From assembly GCF_030758935.1 (NCBI RefSeq), contig NZ_CP132333.1, positions 2,790,992-2,854,991 of the forward strand: a stretch of 64,000 nt of DNA. Direction: 5' to 3'. Numbering within the stretch: the stretch's first letter is position 1; each line of letters opens with the position of its first letter. The notes beneath the pieces were generated by a model. The model searched no databases, was not told where the DNA came from, and saw only the letters and a list, made by a program, of their open reading frames with translations. Positions 26,413-34,682 of this stretch are shown piece after piece. The position numbers and the translations under genes were made by a program. The DNA is from Geothrix sp. PMB-07. GTDB taxonomy: Bacteria; Acidobacteriota; Holophagae; Holophagales; Holophagaceae.

Positions 26413-26844
26413 CTACCAGGTCATGCGCCCGGCCTCGGTGAGGAAGGCCTCCATCTGCCCGCAGGCTTCCTCCATGGTCCCGTAGGTTCGGAACACGAAT
26501 CCGGGATGCTGAATGCCCGTAAGCATCTTGCTGACCCGGACACCCGCCCGGGCCAGACAGAGGATGGGTCGCCCCCGGCCCAGGGCTGAGGCAATCTCGA
26601 AGCCCACGCCGTGGGAGGGCGTGGACACTTCGGCGATGAGGGCCTCGCAGGTCCACAGCCAGGCCATGTCGCGTTCGTAGATCTCCTTGGGCGAAACCTT
26701 CCCCTCCTGGCCCTCGATGGCCGGAGACGCGAGATGCTCCGTCAACACCCGGTGGCCGAGCGCCTTGAGGTGGGCCACCAGAGCCGCGTAGGCCGGCTGA
26801 TCCTGGCGGCCCCCGGTGAGGGAGCAGGAGAAATAGAGATCCAC
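26413..26844 (-). CDS. Nucleoside 2-deoxyribosyltransferase-fold protein, DNPH1-like
   Basis: 143 residues from GTG 26844, which has CAGGG eight bases upstream and lies one base after the stop of the S46 gene; ATG 26865 inside that gene is an alternative. The sequence YFSCSLTGGRQDQPAYAALV, VLTEHLA, ERDMAWLWTCEALIAEVSTPSHGVGFEIASAL follows the 2'-deoxynucleoside 5'-phosphate N-hydrolase pattern (catalytic Glu in GVGFE, Asp in ERDM). Such enzymes split deoxynucleotide monophosphates such as hydroxymethyl-dUMP, cleaning the nucleotide pool. The exact substrate is inferred. Confidence 0.78.
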   Translation of the reverse strand: MDLYFSCSLTGGRQDQPAYAALVAHLKALGHRVLTEHLASPAIEGQEGKVSPKEIYERDMAWLWTCEALIAEVSTPSHGVGFEIASALGRGRPILCLARAGVRVSKMLTGIQHPGFVFRTYGTMEEACGQMEAFLTEAGRMTW

Positions 26845-26845
26845 G

Positions 26846-28915
26846 TTATTTCCCTGCGATTTCATCCGCAAGATGGTCCGCGTCCATGATCTTGCGCAGG
26901 GCTTCGAGGATCGCGCGCGCATCGGTGGCCACGGCCCGCTTGGTGTCGGCGTCGTAGACGTAGTAGCCGCCCTGCCCTTCGTAGACGCTGTCGAAGTTGA
27001 TGCCCACGAATTCACCCTTCACGTTCACCACGGGGCTGCCGCTGTTGCCCCCCACGGTGTCGCAGGCGTAGATGAAATTGAAGGGCGTTGTGAGGTCGAG
27101 CTTGGCCTGCCGGTCCAGCCAGCGCTGAGGCAGCGTCCAGGCGCCTTCCTCCGCAGCCGCGGCATTGCCGCCCCAGCCCAGGTGCCGGTCGTACATGCCC
27201 ATGTAGGTCGTGAAGGGCTGGGCCAGGGTGCCGGTGCCGTTGTGGTAGGTGGCGACGGGACCATAGCCCAGGCGCAGGGTGAAGGTGGCGTCGGGGTAGA
27301 GCGCCTTCCCGAAGGCCTTGAAGCGCGCTTCCGCGATGCGGCCCCCATGCTCGGTGAACACGCTGGTGACCTCGTCCTCCACCTGCTTGCGGATGGCGCG
27401 GTTGAAGGGATCCAGTTTCTTCGCCAGCTGGATCATGGGATCGGTGCTGGCTTCCAGGGCGGCCTTGCCGCCCTCGGCCAGTTGCTTGCGCACGGTCGCA
27501 TCCTCGAGGCGGCTGCCGTCCACCGCGGCCTTGGCCACGGCCTCGGGGCTCTGGCCGCCCAGCATGGCCACGACGAAAGGATGGTTCGCGCCCAGCTCAT
27601 CCTTGGCTTCCTGCAGGCTGGCCGCCAGCAGCGCGGTATCCACGGCTTTCTGGACCGGGCGGGGGGACACCAACCGGGCCTTGGTGGCCTTGAGGTTGCC
27701 CTCGCTGAATTCCGTGAGCCGCTGGGCGGTGGGCTTGGCCTCCTCTTCTGCGAGACGCACCAGGGTGAGCGCGTGGCCCAGCAGGGTGACGCGGCCGGTG
27801 CCCGTGAAGGCAGATTCCTTCAGGAGAGCCTTCTGCCGCTCCACCGCCAGGGAGACACGATCCCAGCTGCCGCCGATGCGGGCCATGAGGGCGGGATCCT
27901 TGGCCACGGCGGCCTTGAGGGAGGCCTCGGCCTCGGCCACCTTCTTGAGGTTCTCGGGCTTGGCCAGGCCCAGCAGCTGGCCGCTGAGGCGCTTGTAGCC
28001 GTTCTCGATGCCGTAGATCACCTCGGCGGCCACGCGGCGGGCTTCGGGAGACGTGGCCGAAAGGGCCTGGAGCGCGGCCTTCTGCCGGTTCAGGGATTTC
28101 AGCTGGAAGGGAATCCCGATGTCGCGGGCGTAGACCATCTGGGCGTGGGTCTGCTGGCGAAACGTGGTGCCGGGATGGCCGGAAATGAAGGTCAGCTCGC
28201 CCATGGCCACGCCCTTGGGCGCGAAGGGCAGGATGGCCTCGGGCCGGTAGGGCTGGTTGTTCTCGTAGACGCGGAAGAGCGAGAAATCCAGGTTGTGGCG
28301 CGGGTAGGTGTAGTTGTCGGGATCACCGCCGAAGGCGGCCACCTGCAGCTCGGGCGCCGCGGCGAGGCGAACGTCCGTGAACTTCTTGTAGCGGTAGAGC
28401 CAGTACTCGCCGCCTTGGTACAGCGTGACCGGCTCGCAGGTGAGGCCGGTGCGTGCCTCCTCCTGCTTGCGGAGGTCGGCCAGGGCGTTGCGCCGGGCCG
28501 TGAGGGCATCCTTCTCGGCGGTGCCCGACTTCACGGCCCCGTTCACTTGCGCCGTCACGTTCTCCATGGAGACGAGCATCATCAGTTCCAGGCCCGGCAC
28601 CTTGATCTCGTCGGCGCGGGTGGCGGCGGTGAAGCCATCGCGCACGAAATCCGCCTTGGCGCTGGACACCTGGGCGATGGCGCCCCGGCCCACATGGTGA
28701 TTCGTCACCACCAACCCATCCTTGCTCACGAACGCGCCCGTGCCGCCAGGGAAACGCACCGTGGCCAGCTGCAGGTTCTTCAGCCAGGCTGCCTCAAGGC
28801 TCACGCCGTAATTCGCCTTGATCTTCTGCACGGGGATGTTGTCGAAGGTCCACATGCCCTCATCGGCGCGGAGCGCGGGCAGAGCGAGCAGAAGGGCGAG
28901 GGCAGTGAGGCGCAT
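26846..28915 (-). CDS. S46-family dipeptidyl-peptidase (copy 1, DPP7/DPP11-like)
   Basis: 689 residues from ATG 28915, with GGGAG five bases upstream; the longer frame translates part of a repeat. Signal peptide MRLTALALLLALPALRA. The trypsin-like triad is visible: His in TNHHVG, Asp in RHNLDFSLFRVYENN, Ser in GGNSGSPV. After the serine the amine-binding aspartate motif reads GINFDS, where DPP7-type enzymes have FDG and DPP11 has FDR (from memory), so its P1 preference may differ from the two neighbouring paralogues. It removes dipeptides from peptide N-termini in the periplasm. Confidence 0.9.
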   Translation of the reverse strand: MRLTALALLLALPALRADEGMWTFDNIPVQKIKANYGVSLEAAWLKNLQLATVRFPGGTGAFVSKDGLVVTNHHVGRGAIAQVSSAKADFVRDGFTAATRADEIKVPGLELMMLVSMENVTAQVNGAVKSGTAEKDALTARRNALADLRKQEEARTGLTCEPVTLYQGGEYWLYRYKKFTDVRLAAAPELQVAAFGGDPDNYTYPRHNLDFSLFRVYENNQPYRPEAILPFAPKGVAMGELTFISGHPGTTFRQQTHAQMVYARDIGIPFQLKSLNRQKAALQALSATSPEARRVAAEVIYGIENGYKRLSGQLLGLAKPENLKKVAEAEASLKAAVAKDPALMARIGGSWDRVSLAVERQKALLKESAFTGTGRVTLLGHALTLVRLAEEEAKPTAQRLTEFSEGNLKATKARLVSPRPVQKAVDTALLAASLQEAKDELGANHPFVVAMLGGQSPEAVAKAAVDGSRLEDATVRKQLAEGGKAALEASTDPMIQLAKKLDPFNRAIRKQVEDEVTSVFTEHGGRIAEARFKAFGKALYPDATFTLRLGYGPVATYHNGTGTLAQPFTTYMGMYDRHLGWGGNAAAAEEGAWTLPQRWLDRQAKLDLTTPFNFIYACDTVGGNSGSPVVNVKGEFVGINFDSVYEGQGGYYVYDADTKRAVATDARAILEALRKIMDADHLADEIAGK

Positions 28916-28938
28916 GAAGGCTCCCAAGAAAAATCGGT

Positions 28939-29008
28939 CCACAGATTCCACGGATTTCACAGATTTCAAAGAGGCATGAATCTGTGTGAATCTGCGAAAT
29001 CTGTGGAT
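28939..29008. repeat. Inverted repeat, CACAGATT word (copy E)
   Basis: The left arm has TCCACAGATT, CCACGGATT and CACAGATT in tandem; the right arm carries the complements, with about 25 of 31 positions pairing and a loop of about 8 nt. It fills the gap between S46 copies 1 and 2, upstream of the start of copy 1. Confidence 0.8.
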
Positions 29009-29019
29009 AAAGGTCTTTG

Positions 29020-31077
29020 CTACTTGCCGGTCAGCTCGGCCACCAGGTGCTTGGCGTCGTAGACCTTGGCGAGGGCCTCGACGATGGCGCGGGCATCGAC
29101 GGAGAGGCAGCGGTTCACGCGGGAATCGAAGTAATAGCGGCCCGCATTGCTTTCGATGTTGCCGTCGAAGGCCAGGCCCACCAGCTCACCGCGCTTATCC
29201 ACCACGGGGCTGCCGGAGTTGCCGCCGATGATGTCGTTGGACGAAATGAAGTTGTAGGGCGTGAACAGATTCAGCTTGTCGCGGCGCTCAATCCAGCGCG
29301 GGGGCAGTTCCCAGGATCCCTCCTCAGCCTTGGGCCCCCAGGCCGCCGCGCGGTCGTACAGGCCCGCGAAGGTGGTGAAGGGCTGGGCCAGGGTGCCGGC
29401 ACTGGGATAGGTGGCAACCGCGCCGTAGGACAGGCGCAGGGTGAAGGTGGCGTCGGGATAGGTGGTGGTGCCATAGACGGCGAAGCGGGCCTTGGCGATC
29501 TTCGTGAGGTGCTCGGAGATCACCGCTTGCAGGGCCTGCTGCTTCTTCTGCGTCGCCTCCAACCGGGGCGCCAGCTGCCGGGCCAGGGTCAAGGCGGGAT
29601 CGGCGCTCTCCAGGATGGCCTTGGGATCGCCGTCGATGAGGGCGGCCCGCGTGGCCGGATCCAACAGCTTGGTGCCAGCCACCAGGGCCTTGGCCGCGGC
29701 CTCGGGCGTCTTGCCACCCAGGAGGACCTGCACCACGGGGTGATCCGCGGGCAGTTCCTGCTGCGCGGAGGCCAGGGTGCCCTGCAGGGCCAGCTGTTCC
29801 TGCTCCGCCTGTGGGGGCTCATCCCCCTTCAGGCGCTGCTTCATGGCCGCAATGCCCTTCTCATCTCGATACTGGGGCAGACGCTGGTCGGCGGGTTTCT
29901 GCATCTCGGTGGCGTACCGGGTGAGGGCGATGGCGGTGCCCATCACCTCGTCGCGGAAGGCGCCTGCCAGGAAGGTCTCCCGGGCCAGGGCTTTCTGCTG
30001 GGCCACGGCCTCTTCGATCCTCGTCCAGCTGTCGCCTGCCAGGGCCTTCAGCTTGGGATCCGCGGCCACCTTGGCGCGCAGTTCGGCCTCGGCGGCGGCA
30101 ACCTTGGCCATGGCTTCCTTGTCCTTCAGGCCATCGGTCTCGCCCACGACGACCTTGTAGCCATTCTCAATGCCCATGATCTGGGCCGAGACTTGGCGCG
30201 CCTGTTCCTCGCCCTTGGCCGCATAAGCGTGAAGCGCCGCACGGCCCCGATCCAGCGAGCGGATGGTCATGGGATTGGTCACATCCCGCTTGGCCTCCAT
30301 CTGGGCCAGGGTCTCCAACCGAGAGGTGCGGCCGGGATGCCCCACGGTGAACGTGAGATCCCCAAACGCGATGCCCTTGGCAGTCCAGGTGAGGTGGTGC
30401 GCAGGGGCGTAGGGCTTGCCGTTCTCGTAGACACGGAAGAGGCTGAAATCCAGATCGTGGCGGGGCCAGCTGAAGTTGTCCCAATCCTTGCCGAAGGCGG
30501 CCACGCCGTACTCGGGGGACATGACCAGCCGCACATCGGTGTGCTTCTTGTAGCGGTAGATCCAGACCTGGCCACCCTGATAGAGGGAGACCGGCTGGCA
30601 GTCCAGGCCCGTCTTGGCGCTCTGCTCTTTCACCAGGGCCGCCAGGGCCGCGGCCTTGGCCTTGGCCGCCGCCTGCTCGTCGGCGCCAGCGGGCACGGCC
30701 TTTTCAACCTGCTCGGTGACGTTCTCCATCTCCAGCAGGGTGAAGAGGGCCAGGCCCGGCACCTTGATCTCCTGCTCGCGGTTCATGGCCACGAACCCAT
30801 TCTTCACGTAGTCGTGCTTGGCGTCGGAGACGGACTGCGTCCAGCCATGGCCCACATGATGGTTGGTGAGTACCAGCCCATCCTTGCTGACGAAGGAGCC
30901 GGAGCCGCCGGGGAAGCGCACCGCCGACAGCCGCACGTGATCCAGCCAGGCCTGATCGGGCGCCCAGCCGTACTGGGCCTGGATCTTCTTGGTGGGCAGG
31001 TTGTCAAAGGTCCACATGCCCTCGTCGGCGCGAAGCGCAGGCAGGGCGAGCAGAAGGGCCAGGGCGGTGAGGCGCAT
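29020..31077 (-). CDS. S46-family dipeptidyl-peptidase (copy 2)
   Basis: 685 residues from ATG 31077 (TGGAG five bases upstream). Its signal peptide is identical to that of copy 1 (MRLTALALLLALPALRADEG), showing recent duplication at the 5' end. Triad: His in TNHHVG (near 73), Asp in RHDLDFSLFRVYENG, Ser in GGNSGSPV. The S1 motif is GLAFDG, as in DPP7, which favours hydrophobic P1 residues. The middle third differs most from the paralogues. Periplasmic dipeptide release is the expected role. Confidence 0.9.
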   Translation of the reverse strand: MRLTALALLLALPALRADEGMWTFDNLPTKKIQAQYGWAPDQAWLDHVRLSAVRFPGGSGSFVSKDGLVLTNHHVGHGWTQSVSDAKHDYVKNGFVAMNREQEIKVPGLALFTLLEMENVTEQVEKAVPAGADEQAAAKAKAAALAALVKEQSAKTGLDCQPVSLYQGGQVWIYRYKKHTDVRLVMSPEYGVAAFGKDWDNFSWPRHDLDFSLFRVYENGKPYAPAHHLTWTAKGIAFGDLTFTVGHPGRTSRLETLAQMEAKRDVTNPMTIRSLDRGRAALHAYAAKGEEQARQVSAQIMGIENGYKVVVGETDGLKDKEAMAKVAAAEAELRAKVAADPKLKALAGDSWTRIEEAVAQQKALARETFLAGAFRDEVMGTAIALTRYATEMQKPADQRLPQYRDEKGIAAMKQRLKGDEPPQAEQEQLALQGTLASAQQELPADHPVVQVLLGGKTPEAAAKALVAGTKLLDPATRAALIDGDPKAILESADPALTLARQLAPRLEATQKKQQALQAVISEHLTKIAKARFAVYGTTTYPDATFTLRLSYGAVATYPSAGTLAQPFTTFAGLYDRAAAWGPKAEEGSWELPPRWIERRDKLNLFTPYNFISSNDIIGGNSGSPVVDKRGELVGLAFDGNIESNAGRYYFDSRVNRCLSVDARAIVEALAKVYDAKHLVAELTGK

Positions 31078-31101
31078 GGGAACTCCAGGAGGAAAAGATT
31101 G

Positions 31102-31174
31102 ATCCACAGATTCCACCGATGACACAGATTGAATAAGGGCATTGAATCTGTGTGAATCTGCGGAATCTGTGGAT
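31102..31174. repeat. Inverted repeat, CACAGATT word (copy F)
   Basis: Left arm ATCCACAGATTCCACCGAT then ACACAGATT; right arm complement, about 29 of 34 pairing and a short loop. Nearly the same words as copy E and the same position relative to the S46 gene start, so copies E and F may have been duplicated together with the genes. Confidence 0.82.
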
Positions 31175-31188
31175 GAAAATGCTTTGAA

Positions 31189-33270
31189 CTACTTGCCCGT
31201 CAGCTCGGCGGCCAGGGCGGTGGCGCCATAGACCTTGTCGAGGGCGTGCACAATGGCGCGGGCATCCACGGAGACGCCGCGGTTCACGGCCTCGTCGTAG
31301 AAGTAGTTGCCGGGCAGGCTCTCGATGTTGCCATCGAAGATGAGGCCCACCAGTTCGCCCTTCTTGTCGACCACGGGCGAGCCGGAGTTGCCGCCGATGA
31401 TGTCGACCTTGTGGACGAAGTTGAAGGGCAGGGAGGGATTCAGGTCGGCGCGCTTGTCCAGCCAGCGCTGGGGCAGGGTCCAGGCGCCGCCGTGGACCTT
31501 GGCCTCATTGCCGCCCCAGGCGTCGTAGCGGTCGAAGAGGCCGCCGAACGTGGTGAAGGGCTGGATGAGGGTGCCGTTGCCCTTGTACTCGGCCACGGGG
31601 CCGTAGGAGAGGCGCAGGGTGAAGGTGGCATCCGGATAGGTGTTCTTGCCGTAGACGGCGAAACGGGCCTTGGCGATGCGGGTGCCGTGCTCGGTGATGA
31701 CGCTGGCCACCAGGTCTTCCTGCTTCTTGCGCAGTTCGCGGCTGATGGGATCCAGCTTCTTGGCGAGGAGAATCATGGGATCCGTGCTCTCGGCGATGGC
31801 CTTCTTGCCGCCAGCCAGCAGGGCCTTGCGGGCTTCGGGATCAGCCAGCTTGGAACCTTCCACGGCGGCCTTGGCCACCTCGGCGGGCGTCTTGCCACCC
31901 AGCATCGCCTTCACGAAACGGTGCTGCGGGCCCAGTTCCTTGGCGGCTTCTTCAAGCCCGCGGGTGAACAGGAAGACTTCCTGCTCCTGGTAGTAGGGGC
32001 TGGGGATGCCGATGCGGGCCTTGGCGGACTTCAGGTTGGCATCGCTGAACTCGGGCAGGCGCTTCTCGCTGGGCTTGGTTTCCTCATCGGCGATGCGCAC
32101 CAGGGCCAGACCGTAGCCCAGCAGGGTGGAGCCAGCGGTGCCGACATTGAGGCTCTCCTTGGCCATGCCCTTCGCCACCGCAGTGGCCTGTTCGATCTTG
32201 GTCCAGCTCTGCCCCGCAGAGGCGGTCAGCTTGGGATCCTTGGCCACCTTGGCGCGGAGATCCTTCTCGGCCTCCGCGATGCGGGCCATGGCCTCCTTGT
32301 CCTTCAGGCCCGACCAGTAGCCAGTGGTGGCCTTGATGCTGTTCTCGATGCCGAAGATCTGCGTGTTGACCTGGCGAGCGCCCTCGGGCGAGGTCTTCGC
32401 ATAGGCCACGAGGGCATCTTTGCGGCGCTCCATGGCCTTCAGGCGCATGGGGATGGCGAAGTCACGGGAGTAGATCATCTGGGCCAGGGTGTCCTGGCGG
32501 CTGGTGCGACCGGGGTGGCCGGTCACGAAGGTCAGATCACCGGCCTTCACGCCCGTCTGGGTCCAGTGCAGGAAATCCTTGGGCTGGTAGGGCTGGCCGT
32601 TCTCGTAGACGCGGAAGATGGAGAAATCCAGGTTGTGGCGGGGGAAGGTGAAGTTGTCGGGGTCGCCGCCGAAGAAGGCGATCTGCTGCTCGGGCGCGAA
32701 GACCAAACGCACATCGGTGTGCTTCTTGTAGCTGTAGATCCAGTTCTCGCCACCCTGGTAGAGGGTCACGTGTTCGCAGGTGAGGCCGCTCTTCTCCTGC
32801 ATCTCCTTTTTGATCTTCTCGATCTCCGCCTCACGGGCCTTCAGGGCTTCCTTCTCAGGCAGGTTGGCCTTGACGGCCTTGGCCAGGCGCTCCGTGATGT
32901 TGTCCATGGCCATGAGGGTCATCACCTCGAGGCCCGGCACCTTGATCTCCTGCTCGCGGGTGGCGGCGGAGAAGCCGTTCTTCACGTAGTCGGCCTCCTT
33001 GCTGCTGACGCGCTGGATCCAGCCGCGGCCCACATGGTGGTTGGTGAGCACCAGGCCATCCTTGCTCACGAAGGAGCCGGAGCCGCCGGGGAAGCGCAGG
33101 GCGGACAGGCGGACGTGGTCCAGCCAGGCCTGATCAGGCGCCCAGCCATATTTTTCGGAGATCTTCTTCGTCGGCAGATTGTCGAAGGTCCACATCCCTT
33201 CCTCAGCTCGAAGGGAAGCGCCGACCAGGGACAAGGCCAGAAGGGAAAGGACGAGAGAACGCGACTTCAT
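31189..33270 (-). CDS. S46-family dipeptidyl-peptidase (copy 3)
   Basis: 693 residues from ATG 33270, with GGAG six bases upstream. It has a different signal peptide (MKSRSLVLSLLALSLVGASLRA) from copies 1 and 2, but EEGMWTFDNLPTKK follows as in copy 2. Triad: TNHHVG, RHNLDFSIFRVYENG, GGNSGSPV. The S1 motif GLIFDGNIES is of the DPP7 type. As the most upstream copy, with its own 201-nt leader region, it is probably the first gene of the three-gene array. Confidence 0.92.
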   Translation of the reverse strand: MKSRSLVLSLLALSLVGASLRAEEGMWTFDNLPTKKISEKYGWAPDQAWLDHVRLSALRFPGGSGSFVSKDGLVLTNHHVGRGWIQRVSSKEADYVKNGFSAATREQEIKVPGLEVMTLMAMDNITERLAKAVKANLPEKEALKAREAEIEKIKKEMQEKSGLTCEHVTLYQGGENWIYSYKKHTDVRLVFAPEQQIAFFGGDPDNFTFPRHNLDFSIFRVYENGQPYQPKDFLHWTQTGVKAGDLTFVTGHPGRTSRQDTLAQMIYSRDFAIPMRLKAMERRKDALVAYAKTSPEGARQVNTQIFGIENSIKATTGYWSGLKDKEAMARIAEAEKDLRAKVAKDPKLTASAGQSWTKIEQATAVAKGMAKESLNVGTAGSTLLGYGLALVRIADEETKPSEKRLPEFSDANLKSAKARIGIPSPYYQEQEVFLFTRGLEEAAKELGPQHRFVKAMLGGKTPAEVAKAAVEGSKLADPEARKALLAGGKKAIAESTDPMILLAKKLDPISRELRKKQEDLVASVITEHGTRIAKARFAVYGKNTYPDATFTLRLSYGPVAEYKGNGTLIQPFTTFGGLFDRYDAWGGNEAKVHGGAWTLPQRWLDKRADLNPSLPFNFVHKVDIIGGNSGSPVVDKKGELVGLIFDGNIESLPGNYFYDEAVNRGVSVDARAIVHALDKVYGATALAAELTGK

Positions 33271-33424
33271 GGTGTCTCCTTACTAGGGGGTATGACGGAA
33301 CATCGTATCACTAAGTATCGACTCCCCCTTTTCACGCACGGGGTCGCCTTTGTCAGAATCAAGCGGAAATCTCCAGGCACGATAAGCGATTGTGCGGGTC
33401 TTCGTCGCCAGCATTTCATGACCC

Positions 33425-33440
33425 AGTGATCAAGATCACT
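33425..33440. promoter_or_regulatory. Crp/Fnr-type operator upstream of an outer-membrane gene
   Basis: AGTGA-TCAAGA-TCACT is a perfect 7-bp inverted pair around a 2-nt centre and fits the Crp-family pattern GTGA-N6-TCAC. Its centre is about 40 nt before ATG 33472. It could also act on the divergent S46 array. The protein that binds it is not in the window. Confidence 0.6.
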
Positions 33441-33471
33441 TGTTTACCCTGACATCTTGAATGGAGATCAA

Positions 33472-34341
33472 ATGAGACTCAATATCATATTCATGACGAA
33501 CCCACCCCCCTCTCCCCTCGCCCGCCTGCTGCCCGCCTTCCTCCTGGCCATGACCCTCGCCGCCCAGGAAAAGACCGCGGAAAAGAAGGAGGGCCCCATC
33601 CAGGACAACTCCTTCCTCGTGGAGGAGGCCTACAACCAGGAAGCAGGTGTGGTGCAGCACATCAGCACCTTCACGCGCTACCAGGAAACCAAGGACTGGC
33701 TCTACACCTTCACCCAGGAATGGCCCATCGGCGGCATCACCCATCAGCTGAGCTACACCCTGCCCTGGCAGCGCCTAGGCGCCTCCCTGGATGGCAAGCA
33801 GGCCTTCGGTGATGTGGCCCTCAACTACCGTTACCAGCTGCTGGGTGACGGCGATGCGAAGGTGGCTGTCGCGCCGCGTCTCTCGGTGCTGCTGCCCACC
33901 GGCGACGAAAAGAAGGGGTACGGGCGGGGTGCCACGGGCGTTCAGGTCATGCTTCCCGTGAGCTGGGTGCTGACGGACTCCCTGGTTTCCCACTGGAACA
34001 TCGGTGCCACCCGCACGCCCAACGCCAAGAATACGGATGGAGAGAAGGCCACCACCCAGGATCTCGCCTTCGGCCAGAGCTTCATCTGGCTGGCGAACCC
34101 ACGCTTCAACGTGATGCTGGAGTATGTCCACACGCGCAACCAGGCGGTGGTGGGCCCGGGTCGCACGGAACTGCAGACGGCCACCTACCTCAGCCCCGGC
34201 ATCCGCTGGGCCTACAACTTCCCCAGCGGCCTCCAGATCGTGCCAGGCATCGCCGTTCCCATCGGCGTGGGGGCCAGCCGCGGCGAGAAGGCCATCTTCC
34301 TCTACCTGAGTTTCGAGCATCCCTTCCTCAAGGGGAAATAA
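33472..34341 (+). CDS. Outer-membrane beta-barrel protein, transporter-like
   Basis: 289 residues from ATG 33472 (GGAG upstream); an earlier in-frame ATG at 33457 is less likely. The signal peptide ends near TLAAQ. The rest is alternating strands with GDVALNYRYQLL, VAPRLSVLLPTGDEKKGYGRG, TYLSPGIRWAYNF, and a final aromatic strand. The layout resembles the meta-pathway phenol-degradation-like / transporter barrel family of unknown substrate. It is preceded by a Crp-type operator and followed by a strong terminator, so it is a single-gene unit. Confidence 0.72.
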   Translation: MRLNIIFMTNPPPSPLARLLPAFLLAMTLAAQEKTAEKKEGPIQDNSFLVEEAYNQEAGVVQHISTFTRYQETKDWLYTFTQEWPIGGITHQLSYTLPWQRLGASLDGKQAFGDVALNYRYQLLGDGDAKVAVAPRLSVLLPTGDEKKGYGRGATGVQVMLPVSWVLTDSLVSHWNIGATRTPNAKNTDGEKATTQDLAFGQSFIWLANPRFNVMLEYVHTRNQAVVGPGRTELQTATYLSPGIRWAYNFPSGLQIVPGIAVPIGVGASRGEKAIFLYLSFEHPFLKGK

Positions 34342-34373
34342 CCCTCAGACGCTGTCATCCGACCTTTCGAGAA

Positions 34374-34412
34374 CCCGCGAGCCCCGCCCTTGGCGTGGGC
34401 TCGCGGTGTTTT
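34374..34412 (+). terminator. Intrinsic terminator
   Basis: The 10-bp stem CCGCGAGCCC / GGGCTCGCGG with a 12-nt loop is followed by TGTTTTC, 33 nt after the stop of the barrel gene. The remainder of this 341-nt gap holds the promoter at 34511 and no further gene. Confidence 0.85.
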
Positions 34413-34510
34413 CATAGAATCCTTTCCTGCGCCACCCCGGTGTGGCCTCAGGCAACCCGGAACCAAGGCCGAGGAGCGTTCCTACAAATTCTCACGGCAC
34501 GGTTTAACTT

Positions 34511-34540
34511 TTGAACCAGCCGGGTCGAAGTGGCTATAAA
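34511..34540 (+). promoter_or_regulatory. Candidate sigma-70 promoter of the RND operon
   Basis: TTGAAC (34511-34516) and TATAAA (34535-34540) are 18 nt apart in a locally AT-rich stretch, about 140 nt before the adaptor gene. The gap between the promoter and ATG 34683 would be a long 5' leader in which I see no clear hairpin. Confidence 0.45.
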
Positions 34541-34682
34541 GATCCATCCCATGTCCAAGGTTTTGTTCTTTCTTTGTGGACCGGCGATGACGGTCAGGGC
34601 CTGACAATCCTCAATCAGACGCATCCCGCATCCGCCACGCCCGAACCATGCGTAAGCGCAGCGCACCTGCGAAGGAGTGCCC

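Noticed and set aside
28916-28969. N-terminal extension of S46 copy 1 (KSVKSVESVDRFF)
   Set aside because: It is a translation of the CACAGATT repeat; the GGGAG site and signal peptide place the start at 28915. The same holds for the extensions of copy 2, rel and the methyltransferase.
26873-33429. Very long plus-strand open frames of 700 codons or more opposite the S46 genes
   Set aside because: They are antisense shadows caused by high third-position GC. Their translations are low-complexity Gly/His/Leu/Ala-rich with no domain, while the minus strand has full S46 motifs.
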